A stretch of 64,000 nucleotides of DNA from Fragilariopsis cylindrus CCMP1102. Taxonomy: Eukaryota; Bacillariophyta; Bacillariophyceae; Bacillariales; Bacillariaceae. The first letter of the stretch is position 1; each line of letters starts with the position of its first letter. The stretch is taken from positions 124,001-188,000 of the forward strand of contig FMBT01000357.1 of assembly GCA_900095095.1 (NCBI GenBank), written 5' to 3'. The notes beneath the pieces were generated by a model, which saw only the letters and a program-made list of their open reading frames with translations, was not told the DNA's origin and made no database searches. The position numbers and the translations under genes are program-made. Shown here piece by piece: positions 10,645 through 19,900 of this stretch.

Positions 10645-12762
10645 ATGTCTTCTGCCCCAACCAGTGGCAGCACCCCCCCTGCTACGGGAGGCAACAATAC
10701 CAACAACGGAGGTAGAACCGGTTATCAAGGTAATCGTAATCGTAACAACAACAATAATAATAACGCGGCAAAAAGAAACCAGTTTAAAGGATTAGCCGGA
10801 AGTGATACTGCTTTGTTCGAGAAAGTAGTTACAGTAGGACCAAACCAGTCCACACAGATCGTTGATCTGACTGATGCGCTAGTCACCTACTGTGGCTCAA
10901 AAGGGTATGGCAAATGGGCCGAATCAATCACCGAATTGAACAGGTTCGACGAAACCGATTTTGTTGGTGCACCACCATCTCAATCAAGCTATGGTACTAT
11001 CGCAGCAAATGTATTTACCTACAGTGCCACTGGAGCAGAACAGTATAAGATTGCGTACGACATGTGGAAGGCAAGATACAACCATACGTTGAAGGACTTT
11101 ATCGAATATGAAAAGAATGCAGTCCATATCTTCCTCGCATTGAAAGGACAATTTGAACAAATCGCTTGGGATGATTTACAACACGATGGACGTTATGCCA
11201 CTGTAGTAGCATCCCAATGTCCTGTACAACTAATCGAGCTTCTTCTAGAAACATGCTCAACCAACGAGACGTCAACTTGGGAACCATTGGCTAGGCTTAG
11301 ACATATTCGTAAATCCATTACGTATATGCAGAAGCCCAAAAATGCGTCCACTGCCGTCGACACGGCACAGTACAAGAGACACCTATCAGTGTATGTAAGC
11401 AACGCATGTAGGGCAGGAGGTGACTTTGTCTTTGGAACAAAGTTATACGAGCCCTTCCTAGCGGATGCTGGTGAAACACTAATATCATACTTGGGTATGG
11501 TCGCATCTGATAAGAAAGTATATGACAAGAAAGTTAATGATTTGATAGTAGGAATACTGATGATTGAAGGCTGCAAGAGCAAGAACCTCAAGACTAACCT
11601 CAAGAATCAATTTCTAACCGGCAATGCAGACTGCTATCCAGTAACAGCGTCTAAAGCGTACGAACTCATTGACAAGTATGAAGATGATACACCAAACACC
11701 AATGATCAAAACCCCAGAACTGCCAAGCAGAAGAAAGCTGCAGCGGCGGCACGCAAAGCAGCATCAGGTGAACAACAAGACGACGGTAATGTAGCTGGTG
11801 CGCACGTGGTCGACGACACCAAGGCAGTAGTCCTAGCAGCAGTGAGTGATAATGGTATCATTCACCAAAATGCCTTTGAACCAATCATGTCAAGAGAAGA
11901 ATTTGAAGATGAAGACCTCGGTGAGGTCGCATGTATTACTATTGGTGATCACTACTACCCAAGCGATGATGAACAGATGCCAGCCCTACATGAAAGGGCA
12001 GCGGATGATAGTTCAAGTGACGGTTCAAGCGTTGATTCGAACGATCCGTTTAATATCGTACACATCGATGGGAATGATGATTCAACCTACATGACAAATG
12101 ACTCGATGGATTTTGACAATGATGATTTTTCTTATGATGACTCAATCAGCGATAGTGAAATGCCGGGCTTACAGCCTAGGACATATGGCGCGTCAACGAC
12201 ATCATCGGAATCTAGTGCAAGTATCACTATTGGCAATGAAGACATCCAAACAGTTATATGTGAGGCATCTTATATATGTGATACAGACGAGGGCAGTAGC
12301 GAAGCTACATTCACTTCTCATGATGACAGTGTCATTACCAACATCGGTGACTTAAATGTTTTGTTGGACCCATGCAGCTCAATGAATATCACCAGTTTGA
12401 ACGTACCAATCCGAATGGAGCAATCCGTACGTCAGTATCTTGTCTCTACAGTAGTGGACTCTCCAAAACTGGCAATGATCAATGGGAAAAAGACCAATAA
12501 TATTGCTAATATGGTTGATATACGACAAAGATTTGGTGGTAATATTCAAATATATCGTAAAGAATCAAAGTATCTTGGTCGATCAACTACCCAATTCACT
12601 CTCTACAAGATGTTGCCATATCTCTACAGGTCGGGACGACCAACAAGCATCTTTCCAGATCAGTTTGAAACATTAAAGGATGTCATTCATTTAGATAATG
12701 CGTACATTTACATGGACCAAACTGATCCTGATTATCAGGATTTTTGCAGGGGCGGACGCTAA
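10645..12762 (+). CDS. gag: Outer element ORF1: Gag, 705 aa
   Basis: The structural (capsid-like) protein of the outer copia element. It begins 91 bp after the LTR at an ATG. Residues 1-45 are Gly/Asn-rich and disordered. About residues 45-350 form the helical capsid-like part (for example AYDMWKARYNHTLKDFIEYE). A Lys/Ala-rich basic patch (KQKKAAAAARKAA) near residue 370 could bind RNA. It is followed by a very acidic Asp/Ser-rich region to about residue 560, then a tail with VLLDPCSSMNI, which faintly resembles a protease active-site motif. No CCHC zinc knuckle is present, and 705 aa is long for a copia Gag. The stop at 12760-12762 overlaps the pol frame, so a -1 frameshift is the likely way to make Gag-Pol. 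Confidence 0.85.
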   Translation: MSSAPTSGSTPPATGGNNTNNGGRTGYQGNRNRNNNNNNNAAKRNQFKGLAGSDTALFEKVVTVGPNQSTQIVDLTDALVTYCGSKGYGKWAESITELNRFDETDFVGAPPSQSSYGTIAANVFTYSATGAEQYKIAYDMWKARYNHTLKDFIEYEKNAVHIFLALKGQFEQIAWDDLQHDGRYATVVASQCPVQLIELLLETCSTNETSTWEPLARLRHIRKSITYMQKPKNASTAVDTAQYKRHLSVYVSNACRAGGDFVFGTKLYEPFLADAGETLISYLGMVASDKKVYDKKVNDLIVGILMIEGCKSKNLKTNLKNQFLTGNADCYPVTASKAYELIDKYEDDTPNTNDQNPRTAKQKKAAAAARKAASGEQQDDGNVAGAHVVDDTKAVVLAAVSDNGIIHQNAFEPIMSREEFEDEDLGEVACITIGDHYYPSDDEQMPALHERAADDSSSDGSSVDSNDPFNIVHIDGNDDSTYMTNDSMDFDNDDFSYDDSISDSEMPGLQPRTYGASTTSSESSASITIGNEDIQTVICEASYICDTDEGSSEATFTSHDDSVITNIGDLNVLLDPCSSMNITSLNVPIRMEQSVRQYLVSTVVDSPKLAMINGKKTNNIANMVDIRQRFGGNIQIYRKESKYLGRSTTQFTLYKMLPYLYRSGRPTSIFPDQFETLKDVIHLDNAYIYMDQTDPDYQDFCRGGR

Positions 12763-13425
12763 ATAACACCAAGTGTCTGTTGCCCTCAAATCTATCGGTT
12801 AATGTTGTAATGGAGGACCAAAAGTCATCGGTTCTCCGAATACCTGATGCAACCGCATGGATTTTCCATGCTTATGCCTTTGGCACAGTCGGCTTTGCTG
12901 ACGATTCACTATCTAAAGTGCCTCCCAGTTTAGAATTGTTTCCTACAATTCGAAACAGTGAAGCAAGGAGTGGACCAACCAAGCGCACTTCTTGCGGGAA
13001 TATATCACTCAACGCGCTTGTTCTTGATAGCGCAGCGTCTCTGCATCTCTTTGCTAATGCATCGATGCTCCAGAACGTACGTCCTGCAACTAAACCCACC
13101 CCAATCCATTGTGGTGGCAAGTCATGGTTTAACAACCAAGTGGGGGATCTCTGTGATGACCTCAAATCACTTCCTCTTCCTCAAGATGAATTGCACCTCC
13201 ATGAAGATGGAGTGGCAAATCTGGTATCGCTCGCCCTGCTCTCTAAATCACACCGAATCTTCCTTGACTCAAGGATTGATAATGCATTCTATGTGTATAA
13301 GGACAACGGCGAATATATCAGGTTCCAATTAGAGCCTAACGGACTGTATTGCTTGCATGTGGATGACGGATCATCGCCAACCACTCTCTTAACAACTGTT
13401 GAAGAAGAGAAGAAGCTGTTTTCAG
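12732..13425 (+). CDS. pol: Outer element ORF2 part 1: protease and GAG-pre-integrase
   Basis: This frame opens after a stop at 12729-12731 and lies -1 relative to Gag; the first start-like codon is a TTG at 12744. It carries the aspartic protease motif VLDSAASLHLFANASML near 13025-13080 (DSAAS in place of the usual DSGAS). After it come the glycine-rich strand IHCGGKSW, NLVSLALLSKSHRI, and the pre-integrase signature EPNGLYCLH near 13335. The original frame ends where the inner element inserted, in the codons for ...KLFS. It continues at 19184 as ALDVKRATLARY. Protease cuts the Gag-Pol precursor inside the particle. Confidence 0.85.
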
Positions 13426-13662
13426 TATTGAATTACTAACGAACGCCGACAGACCAAGCGCGCGCCCACATTCAAATAGTAGAACAATCACGCCGGACAA
13501 GAGAGCTGTTACAGCCAGCCAGCCAAACCGCTTACTCAACAGGCTTGACAGCCTCAGCAAAGCACTCAAGCAGAGCTTAGTTGGAACCAATAGCATAGGC
13601 TCATTAATCGTTTAGAACAACCTTTACAAACACTACTAACTTCGCCTACTTAGCTCTTAACA
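13426..13662 (+). repeat. Inner element 5' LTR
   Basis: 237 bp, beginning TATTGAATTACTAACG and ending TAGCTCTTAACA. It differs from the 3' copy at one position that I see (G at about 13518 versus A). Just downstream, ATTGTCGCAGGACAAT is a small inverted repeat in the position where a primer-binding site would lie. Confidence 0.92.
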
Positions 13663-13748
13663 GTTCTAAACAATATTGTCGCAGGACAATAAACTAGGTA
13701 ATACAAGTACATCTCCAGGGATAACGTACAGTAACAACAACAAAGACA

Positions 13749-15002
13749 ATGACATCATCGTCGAAATTTGACTACGACCTATCCGGAATTGACCGGATTG
13801 ATGGCATTCCGACTGTGGGTCAGACACTTACATTCCAGAGACAACTAGCGACCATCCAAACCAGTTACACATGCAAATACGAACATGCTGGAGCCCATGG
13901 ATGGTCATGGATCATGTGCGACGACGCACACTGGCTGGCAAAAAGAGGAATCACCACCTTGGTAGCAACCCCAACTGAACCCGGACCGTATACAGGAACC
14001 ACACATACCCACAAATTCAAGTACCAACTCGACGTCAAGAACTACGACGAGTACAAGGAACACTTACGTAACAGCCTAAAAGCATTTTCAACTTGCTTCA
14101 CTGAAGGGTTATTCATCGACTTGGAAACTGACGGACAAATCATCGGCTACAGCCCAATGCAAATCTACACGCACATCAAGACCAACTTCCTCCTACCAAG
14201 AGACATCTCTCGAGAGATCACCAAAACCAGATCTGATCTCAAAGTAGCATACAACCCCGATGACATCGTTCAAATATACTACAAAAGCATCCAAACATCA
14301 AAGCTTACACTAGCAGCATTGGGTGATCCAATCACCGAAGTGGAGATCATGAGGTGTGCATTTGAAACATTCGAAGTACAATCCGACCTCAAGGAAGCAT
14401 GCCGAGAGTGGGACAGACAAGCTGCACCACCCACATGGGCAAGAATGATGGTACACTTCAGCATTGAAATTCAAAGAAACCGAACTGACCCATCCAAACT
14501 CAAATTACAAGGAGAAGCAAATGCAGTCCTCAAACAGGTAGAGCAGCAAGAAGAAAAGCAACGCCTACAATCGGAATGCATGGTAGCACAAACAGATACA
14601 ATCAATCGTCTACAAGAACAACTAACAGCTGTACAGTACGAACAACAAGCCAACGGAGCAGCAAGCGTCAATGGATCCTTACCCGGACGGATCCCAGCAT
14701 CGATTTCAACAGGATTGACACAAGAATCAATGGAAGCCATGTTCAAGAAATGGACAGCAACACAGGCAGCAGGCGCGCCAGCAACAGATCGAATGACGGG
14801 CAAAGAGAGAAAGAAGAAAAAGTTTGGTGTAAACTTTATTGAAAATGACTTACCAAATGCTGAACGCTCCAAGCGCAGATACCCTAACTCAACCAACTAC
14901 TGCTCGCCCATGGATATGATATTTCCCCTGACCACGACAGCAGCAACTGCAAGAAGCGAAATGCCAACCACAACGAGGCAGCCACCATCACAAACATGTT
15001 AG
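13749..15002 (+). CDS. gag: Inner element Gag, 417 aa as read, frame-broken at its zinc knuckle
   Basis: Capsid-type protein of the inner element. It contains helices around YDEYKEHLRNSLKAF and DLKEACREWDRQAAPPTWA, and a coiled coil (EQQEEKQRLQSE...INRLQEQL) at about residues 265-300. The frame used here ends at 15002. The +1 frame from about 14900 encodes HGYDISPDHDSSNCKKRNAN then NEAATITNMLGG, which matches the C..HG...C...H knuckle expected at this place. The C-terminal knuckle is therefore lost by one missing base near 14905 (TGCTCGCCCATGG). Confidence 0.8.
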   Translation: MTSSSKFDYDLSGIDRIDGIPTVGQTLTFQRQLATIQTSYTCKYEHAGAHGWSWIMCDDAHWLAKRGITTLVATPTEPGPYTGTTHTHKFKYQLDVKNYDEYKEHLRNSLKAFSTCFTEGLFIDLETDGQIIGYSPMQIYTHIKTNFLLPRDISREITKTRSDLKVAYNPDDIVQIYYKSIQTSKLTLAALGDPITEVEIMRCAFETFEVQSDLKEACREWDRQAAPPTWARMMVHFSIEIQRNRTDPSKLKLQGEANAVLKQVEQQEEKQRLQSECMVAQTDTINRLQEQLTAVQYEQQANGAASVNGSLPGRIPASISTGLTQESMEAMFKKWTATQAAGAPATDRMTGKERKKKKFGVNFIENDLPNAERSKRRYPNSTNYCSPMDMIFPLTTTAATARSEMPTTTRQPPSQTC

Positions 15003-15133
15003 GTGGTGTCACTACAAACTGCTTCCATCACAACGCATGATGGTGTGGGGAGGTGAATAGTATAAAGTTAAATCAAAATAAATTAATTAAAAATGAATTA
15101 ACACAATACAACCCATCTTCGCGTACAAAACAC

Positions 15134-15988
15134 ATGTCATATGCAGCAGCAGTAACAAGCAATAGTAATAGTAAACTGATCAACCTAACCGCGAGACTAC
15201 AGCCGATCACTCACAACATACCACAGGGCCATCCAGATACAGCAGCAACAGGAACATTCCTAGCCAAAAAGCACAGTACACTAGGAACGACAATGCACCA
15301 TGAACAATTCGGGGTCCTATGTGCGAATAATACCACAATGAACTCAACCACAACCAGGCAATTGAATCTCTCACCACACCTACCGGCCATTGCACAACAA
15401 GGACATGCGTTCAAGGAAATGGACAAGTCACTCGTCTCGGTACCAGTACTGTGTGACGCTGGCTGCCAAGTACTATTTGGAGAACACAACGTACAAGTAA
15501 TAAGGAATAACAAAGTCATCATTGAGGGTGATCGCGACGCAGTAACAAACCTATGGCTCATACCACTTGAGAACAACAACAACAACAAGAAAAAGCAACC
15601 GCAATCCGCATATATACAACTACAACACTCGGCCAACAGTGCATACAGGCAAAAATCAGCAGCACACCTACAAGCATTCCACCATGCATCGCTAGGAGCA
15701 CCAGTCGTTACTACACTAATCAGAGCAATCAACAATAACTGGCTAACCTCATTCCCAGGACTAACAGCGGATGGCGTACGTAAACACCTCCCGAAATCAA
15801 TTCAAACCACTATGGGACACATGCACAAAGTCAGACAGAATATTCGATCAACAAAAGAGGTAACAGATAAGGAAATAATGGAAGAAAACAAAGATGAAAC
15901 AGATCCATCCGAAGACTACCTACCACCTCGCACCATCGACAATAGAGACACATCGTACAGATTACAGCAATCAAATTTGCAGATCTAA
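15134..15988 (+). CDS. pol: Inner element protease and GAG-pre-integrase
   Basis: I place the start at the ATG at 15134 (MSYAAAVTSNSNS), although the frame is open from 15053. The protease active site is HPDTAATGTF (D-T-A-A-T-G; the usual form is DSGATG) near 15235. Further on come SLVSVPVLCDAGCQV and VTNLWLIPL, the end of the protease and the pre-integrase signature of this lineage. The pre-integrase zinc-binding region, FHHASLGAPVVTTLIRAI through SFPGLTADGVRKHLP, follows. The frame breaks near 15970, where the integrase continues in another frame (IKFADLKGMTSSDQTG). Confidence 0.75.
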   Translation: MSYAAAVTSNSNSKLINLTARLQPITHNIPQGHPDTAATGTFLAKKHSTLGTTMHHEQFGVLCANNTTMNSTTTRQLNLSPHLPAIAQQGHAFKEMDKSLVSVPVLCDAGCQVLFGEHNVQVIRNNKVIIEGDRDAVTNLWLIPLENNNNNKKKQPQSAYIQLQHSANSAYRQKSAAHLQAFHHASLGAPVVTTLIRAINNNWLTSFPGLTADGVRKHLPKSIQTTMGHMHKVRQNIRSTKEVTDKEIMEENKDETDPSEDYLPPRTIDNRDTSYRLQQSNLQI

Positions 15989-16430
15989 AAGGCATGACGT
16001 CCAGCGACCAAACAGGAGCATTTCCACATACATCAGCAAAAGGAAATAGATATGTGATGATAATGGAGGACAGCGACACAGGAGTAATACTAGCCACAGG
16101 AATCACATCTAGAAAGAAGGAACACTTATAGAAGGATTCAAGACGATGCACGATACACTCAAGAAAGCTGGCATCAACCCAATCATACACAGAATAGACA
16201 ATGAATTTCAACAGATCTAATCGAAGAAATTGAAGCAAGAGGATTAGCATACCAAATAGCACCACCTGGTAATCATCGTACTCTCCCAGCTGAACGCTCA
16301 ATCCAGACATTTAAAAATCACTTCGAATCCACTCTCTATGGGTGTGATCCTGGATTCCCAAAAAATCAATGGGATAGACTAATAGACATTGCAGTAATAA
16401 CCTTAAACATGCTCAGAGGATCACGAATCA
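15965..16430 (+). pseudogene. Inner element integrase core, three frame breaks
   Basis: Pieces of a DDE integrase appear in successive frames: SSDQTGAFPHTSAKGNRYVM with the first Asp region; TLIEGFKTMHDTLKKAGINP followed by IIHRIDNEFQQI with the second Asp; then RTLPAERSIQTFKNHF with the catalytic Glu. Shifts are visible near 15970, 16128 and 16215. The catalytic residues all survive, so the damage is only in frame. From about 16220 the frame joins the long RT frame. Confidence 0.75.
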
Positions 16431-19135
16431 ACCCAAAGAAATCAGCATACAATGAAATATGGGGTAACTTCGACTTCAACAAAACACCACTAGCACCACC
16501 TGGCTGCCTAGTTGTAGCACATGAACGACCACAGGACAGAGGCACATGGGCTGAACACGGAGTGAAAGGATACTTCATCGGTCCAGCGAAACATCACTAC
16601 AGGAATTATGAGGTCTACATACCAACAACAAGAGGAGTGAGAACAACAGACACGATCGAATTCTTTCCAAAACATGTACAAATGCCATTAACATCATCAG
16701 AAGATAGACTAGCAAGTGTAACAGAAGATTTAGTAGCAATACTAAAGGAACCACACCCACCGACACCTTTTCTCAACCAAGGAACAAAAACGAATGACGC
16801 CATTAACAGATTAAGTGAAATATTCACACCGCGACAACGGAATGAGGCAGCTACAAGGGTGGCAGGGCAACAGGAAGACCAACACCAACACTTCAATACG
16901 AACCGAGTAGCTACAAGGGTGGCATTACCAACAATCGAAGAGAATGAAATCGGAACAGTAATCAAAAAGAGATACAAAAATGCAATCCAAACTGGGGAGG
17001 TTACCCACTACCACACAAATGAAAACCTATACTTCATCAGCTACGAGAACGGAGACAACGAAAAGATCAGTCAACGACAACTGAACATGTACAGATGCAC
17101 GGATACTGATAGAGATACGACAAGACGGATCACAAGACTACAAGCACGCCTAAACCAGGCAAATATGGCAAAACAAATGGGCAAAACAAGTGCCAGAACA
17201 GGAGCAAAACTACCAGCTCACTTTGCAAATGCGGTTTTCGATGAAGACACTGGAAAAATGCTAGATTACAAGCAATTAATCAACCACAACAAAAAAGAAA
17301 CAAGAGAGTGGTGGCAAAAATCCTCTTCAAACGAATTCGGAAGACTCATGAAAGGTGCAGGACGCAACAAAGATGGAACACAACGGGTAACAGGATCTGA
17401 CACGTTCCACTTCATCCACAAGAAAGATGTTCCACAAGAAAAGAAAGTAACATATGCAAGGTTTGTCTGTGACATACGACTACAAAAAGATGAAATCAAT
17501 CGTACAAGACTAACGGTAGGAGGTAACCTCCTAGAGTATGAAGGAAAGACAAGCACCGAATCAGCAGGCCTAGAAACAATCAAAATACATCTCAACAGTA
17601 CAATATCAACACCGGGCGCACAATATGCAGCAGCTGACATTGGGAACTTCTACACAAACTCAAAACTAAAAACATCCGAGTACATGAAAATTCATATCAG
17701 CATGATTCCACAGGAAATAATCAACGAATACAATGTAATGAAGTTGGTCACCATAGATGGATACGTATATGTAGAAATAACTGGAGCAATGTATGGACTA
17801 GCACAGAGTGGACGCATTGCAAACCAAGACCTCCAGAAACACCTAGCGAAGTACGGATACTACCCAACAAGAAGAACGCCAGGGCTATGGAAACACAGAA
17901 CAAGAAAAATCAATTTCACACTTGTGGTTGATGACTTTGGCATAAAATACACCAACAAGAACGATATCGATCACTTAATTGATGCAATCAAAGAAAAATA
18001 CCCAATAAAAATTGACTGGGAAGGATCCAAATACATTGGCATTGATTTGAAATGGGACTATACCAAACGAGAAGTCACACTATCAATGAAAGGATATGCA
18101 ACGAGAGCATTAAAGCAATTTCAGCACCCTACACCATCCAAACACCACTATGGACCCACCAAGTACATACCCCCGGAATATGGAAAGAAGATCCAATACG
18201 AAACAGAAGATATGTCACCAGTATTAACAGACAAACAAAAGAATCACATACAGAAGGTCTGTGGAAAGTTCCTTTACAACGGCCGAGGGGTGGACATGAC
18301 ACAACTACACTCACTCAATGAACTAAGCATCCACGCCCCAACAGCAACGGAAGAAACCCAAGCAGCCCTCATCCTATTCCTCAACTACATTGCCAGCAAC
18401 CCTGATGCAACCATAATCTACAGAGCAAGCGACATGATACTATCGTGTGAAAGTGATGCAGCCTACCAAGTAGCGCCAAAGTCAAGAAGCAGAGCAGGGG
18501 GGTACACATACCTCGGAAATAAAGCAGGAACTCAATTCAACGGACCAATCCATGTACTAGCCAAAATAATCAAGGCAGTAATGGGATCAGCAGCAGAAGC
18601 TGAAGTTGCAGGCCTATACATGAATGCACAAGAACTAGCACCAATGCGAACAACCCTGGAAGAACTAGACCATCCACAACCACCTACACCATTGAAAACT
18701 GACAACAGCACAGCAGATGGGATCATGAACAAAACAATCAAACAGAAACAAAGCAAGGCAATGGACAAAAGATTCTATTGGCTGCAAGACAGAGTTGAAC
18801 AAGGACAATTCAATGTATTCTGGGCACCAGGAAAACACAATTTAGCAGACTACTTCACCAAATACCATTCACCTGCCACACACAGAAAATTAAGACCTAT
18901 ATATACATATATAGAAGGTAAAAGTCCAACGACATTGCAAGGGTGTATTGAATTACTAACGAACGCCGACAGACCAAGCGCGCGCCCACATTCAAATAGT
19001 AGAACAATCACGCCGGACAAGAGAGCTGTTACAACCAGCCAGCCAAACCGCTTACTCAACAGGCTTGACAGCCTCAGCAAAGCACTCAAGCAGAGCTTAG
19101 TTGGAACCAATAGCATAGGCTCATTAATCGTTTAG
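16409..19135 (+). CDS. pol: Inner element integrase C-terminus, reverse transcriptase and RNase H
   Basis: A 908-codon open frame. The start is the integrase C-terminal part (SRINPKKSAYNEIWGNFDFN), then a linker with YNEIWG, PPGC and KGYFIGPA motifs. Reverse transcriptase follows, with QYAAADIGNFYTNS (first catalytic Asp) and the VVDDFGIKY box near 17920-17950. RNase H has Asp in SCESDAAY, Glu in AEAEVAG, Asp in KTDNSTA and Asp in NLADYFTK. Together they copy RNA into cDNA in the particle. The last 63 codons lie inside the 3' LTR, which is unusual. No stop interrupts the frame. Confidence 0.9.
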   Translation: MLRGSRINPKKSAYNEIWGNFDFNKTPLAPPGCLVVAHERPQDRGTWAEHGVKGYFIGPAKHHYRNYEVYIPTTRGVRTTDTIEFFPKHVQMPLTSSEDRLASVTEDLVAILKEPHPPTPFLNQGTKTNDAINRLSEIFTPRQRNEAATRVAGQQEDQHQHFNTNRVATRVALPTIEENEIGTVIKKRYKNAIQTGEVTHYHTNENLYFISYENGDNEKISQRQLNMYRCTDTDRDTTRRITRLQARLNQANMAKQMGKTSARTGAKLPAHFANAVFDEDTGKMLDYKQLINHNKKETREWWQKSSSNEFGRLMKGAGRNKDGTQRVTGSDTFHFIHKKDVPQEKKVTYARFVCDIRLQKDEINRTRLTVGGNLLEYEGKTSTESAGLETIKIHLNSTISTPGAQYAAADIGNFYTNSKLKTSEYMKIHISMIPQEIINEYNVMKLVTIDGYVYVEITGAMYGLAQSGRIANQDLQKHLAKYGYYPTRRTPGLWKHRTRKINFTLVVDDFGIKYTNKNDIDHLIDAIKEKYPIKIDWEGSKYIGIDLKWDYTKREVTLSMKGYATRALKQFQHPTPSKHHYGPTKYIPPEYGKKIQYETEDMSPVLTDKQKNHIQKVCGKFLYNGRGVDMTQLHSLNELSIHAPTATEETQAALILFLNYIASNPDATIIYRASDMILSCESDAAYQVAPKSRSRAGGYTYLGNKAGTQFNGPIHVLAKIIKAVMGSAAEAEVAGLYMNAQELAPMRTTLEELDHPQPPTPLKTDNSTADGIMNKTIKQKQSKAMDKRFYWLQDRVEQGQFNVFWAPGKHNLADYFTKYHSPATHRKLRPIYTYIEGKSPTTLQGCIELLTNADRPSARPHSNSRTITPDKRAVTTSQPNRLLNRLDSLSKALKQSLVGTNSIGSLIV

Positions 19136-19182
19136 AACAACCTTTACAAACACTACTAACTTCGCCTACTTAGCTCTTAACA
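18946..19182 (+). repeat. Inner element 3' LTR
   Basis: 237 bp copy of 13426-13662. It is preceded by GCAAGGGTG, a weak polypurine-tract candidate for plus-strand priming. Its first 190 bases are also the end of the pol frame. Confidence 0.92.
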
Positions 19183-19183
19183 T

Positions 19184-19900
19184 TCAGCGCTGGATGTTAA
19201 GAGGGCTACACTAGCCAGGTACATTCAAGATTGCTTATGCCTCCCCTCTGATGAGGACTTTGCACATGGATTAGAAACAGGTGGGATTAAGGAGTGTGGT
19301 GTGAGTCGTAGAAACATAAATATAGCCAAGGCTATTTTCGGGCCCAACAAGCATTCAGTACAAGGTAAAACTGTACAGCGTACTAACAATATGCCCAGAG
19401 AGGATCAAATACTCGGAGTACCACCTTCCATACTTAAGCACTATTCGGAGGTGACTGCGGGCATAGATGTTATGCATGTTAATGGAGTCGCGTTTCTAAT
19501 TGCCACTTCCAAGCACATACGATTCATCCAATGCATATGTATTAGAAACAAGTCGGACGACATGTACATTGCAGCAATAAAGAAGATGGATAATATATAT
19601 AAGCTTCGCGGCTTTAAGATTAAAACCATGTACGCAGATAGAGCATTCCAGCACTGTCTCGACGCACTTGCACTGCAAGACATTACCCTAATCTGTTGTG
19701 ACAGGAATGCACACGTACACTTCATTGAGAGGTGTATCAGGTTCACCAAGGAGAGGATCCGTGGCGTCCGATCGATGATGCCATTCACGAAGATACCAAA
19801 GAGATTGCTAATGGAAGTGATCTACACGGTGGTCCAGTTGATGAACGCTGTCAACAGGAAAGGGGGAGTGCATCCTACAATGTCCCCCGACAAATCGTAA
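19184..19900 (+). CDS. pol: Outer element ORF2 part 2: integrase core
   Basis: This continues the outer pol frame right after the duplicated TTCAG (SALDVKRATLARYIQDC). The integrase catalytic triad is visible: Asp in AGIDVMHVNG near 19465, Asp in MYADRAF near 19636, and Glu in HFIERCIRFTKERIRG near 19722. It ends with MNAVNRKGGVHPTMSP. The stop at 19898-19900 comes from a one-base shift in a run of five C near 19880. With a sixth C the frame would pass into RQIVTGKK, the normal next motif. Confidence 0.88.
   Translation, partial: SALDVKRATLARYIQDCLCLPSDEDFAHGLETGGIKECGVSRRNINIAKAIFGPNKHSVQGKTVQRTNNMPREDQILGVPPSILKHYSEVTAGIDVMHVNGVAFLIATSKHIRFIQCICIRNKSDDMYIAAIKKMDNIYKLRGFKIKTMYADRAFQHCLDALALQDITLICCDRNAHVHFIERCIRFTKERIRGVRSMMPFTKIPKRLLMEVIYTVVQLMNAVNRKGGVHPTMSPDKS

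Larger units (their letters stand above)
13426..19182 (+). mobile_element. Second Ty1/copia element nested inside the first
   Basis: 5757 bp with 237 bp LTRs (13426-13662 and 18946-19182), flanked by TTCAG at 13421-13425 and 19183-19187. It inserted in the same orientation as its host element and inside the host pol gene. Internal order: Gag, PR, pre-integrase, IN, RT, RNase H. Its proteins differ clearly from the outer element's (VVDDFGIKY versus FHVDDLKMSH in RT), so it is a separate copia lineage. The termini are TA...CA rather than TG...CA if the 5 bp duplication sets the boundary. The gag knuckle and the integrase region are frame-broken, so this copy as read is not autonomous. Confidence 0.93.

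Noticed and set aside
13336-13596. Minus-strand frame repeated at 18850-19116
   Set aside because: The shared protein is only the antisense of the two LTR copies.
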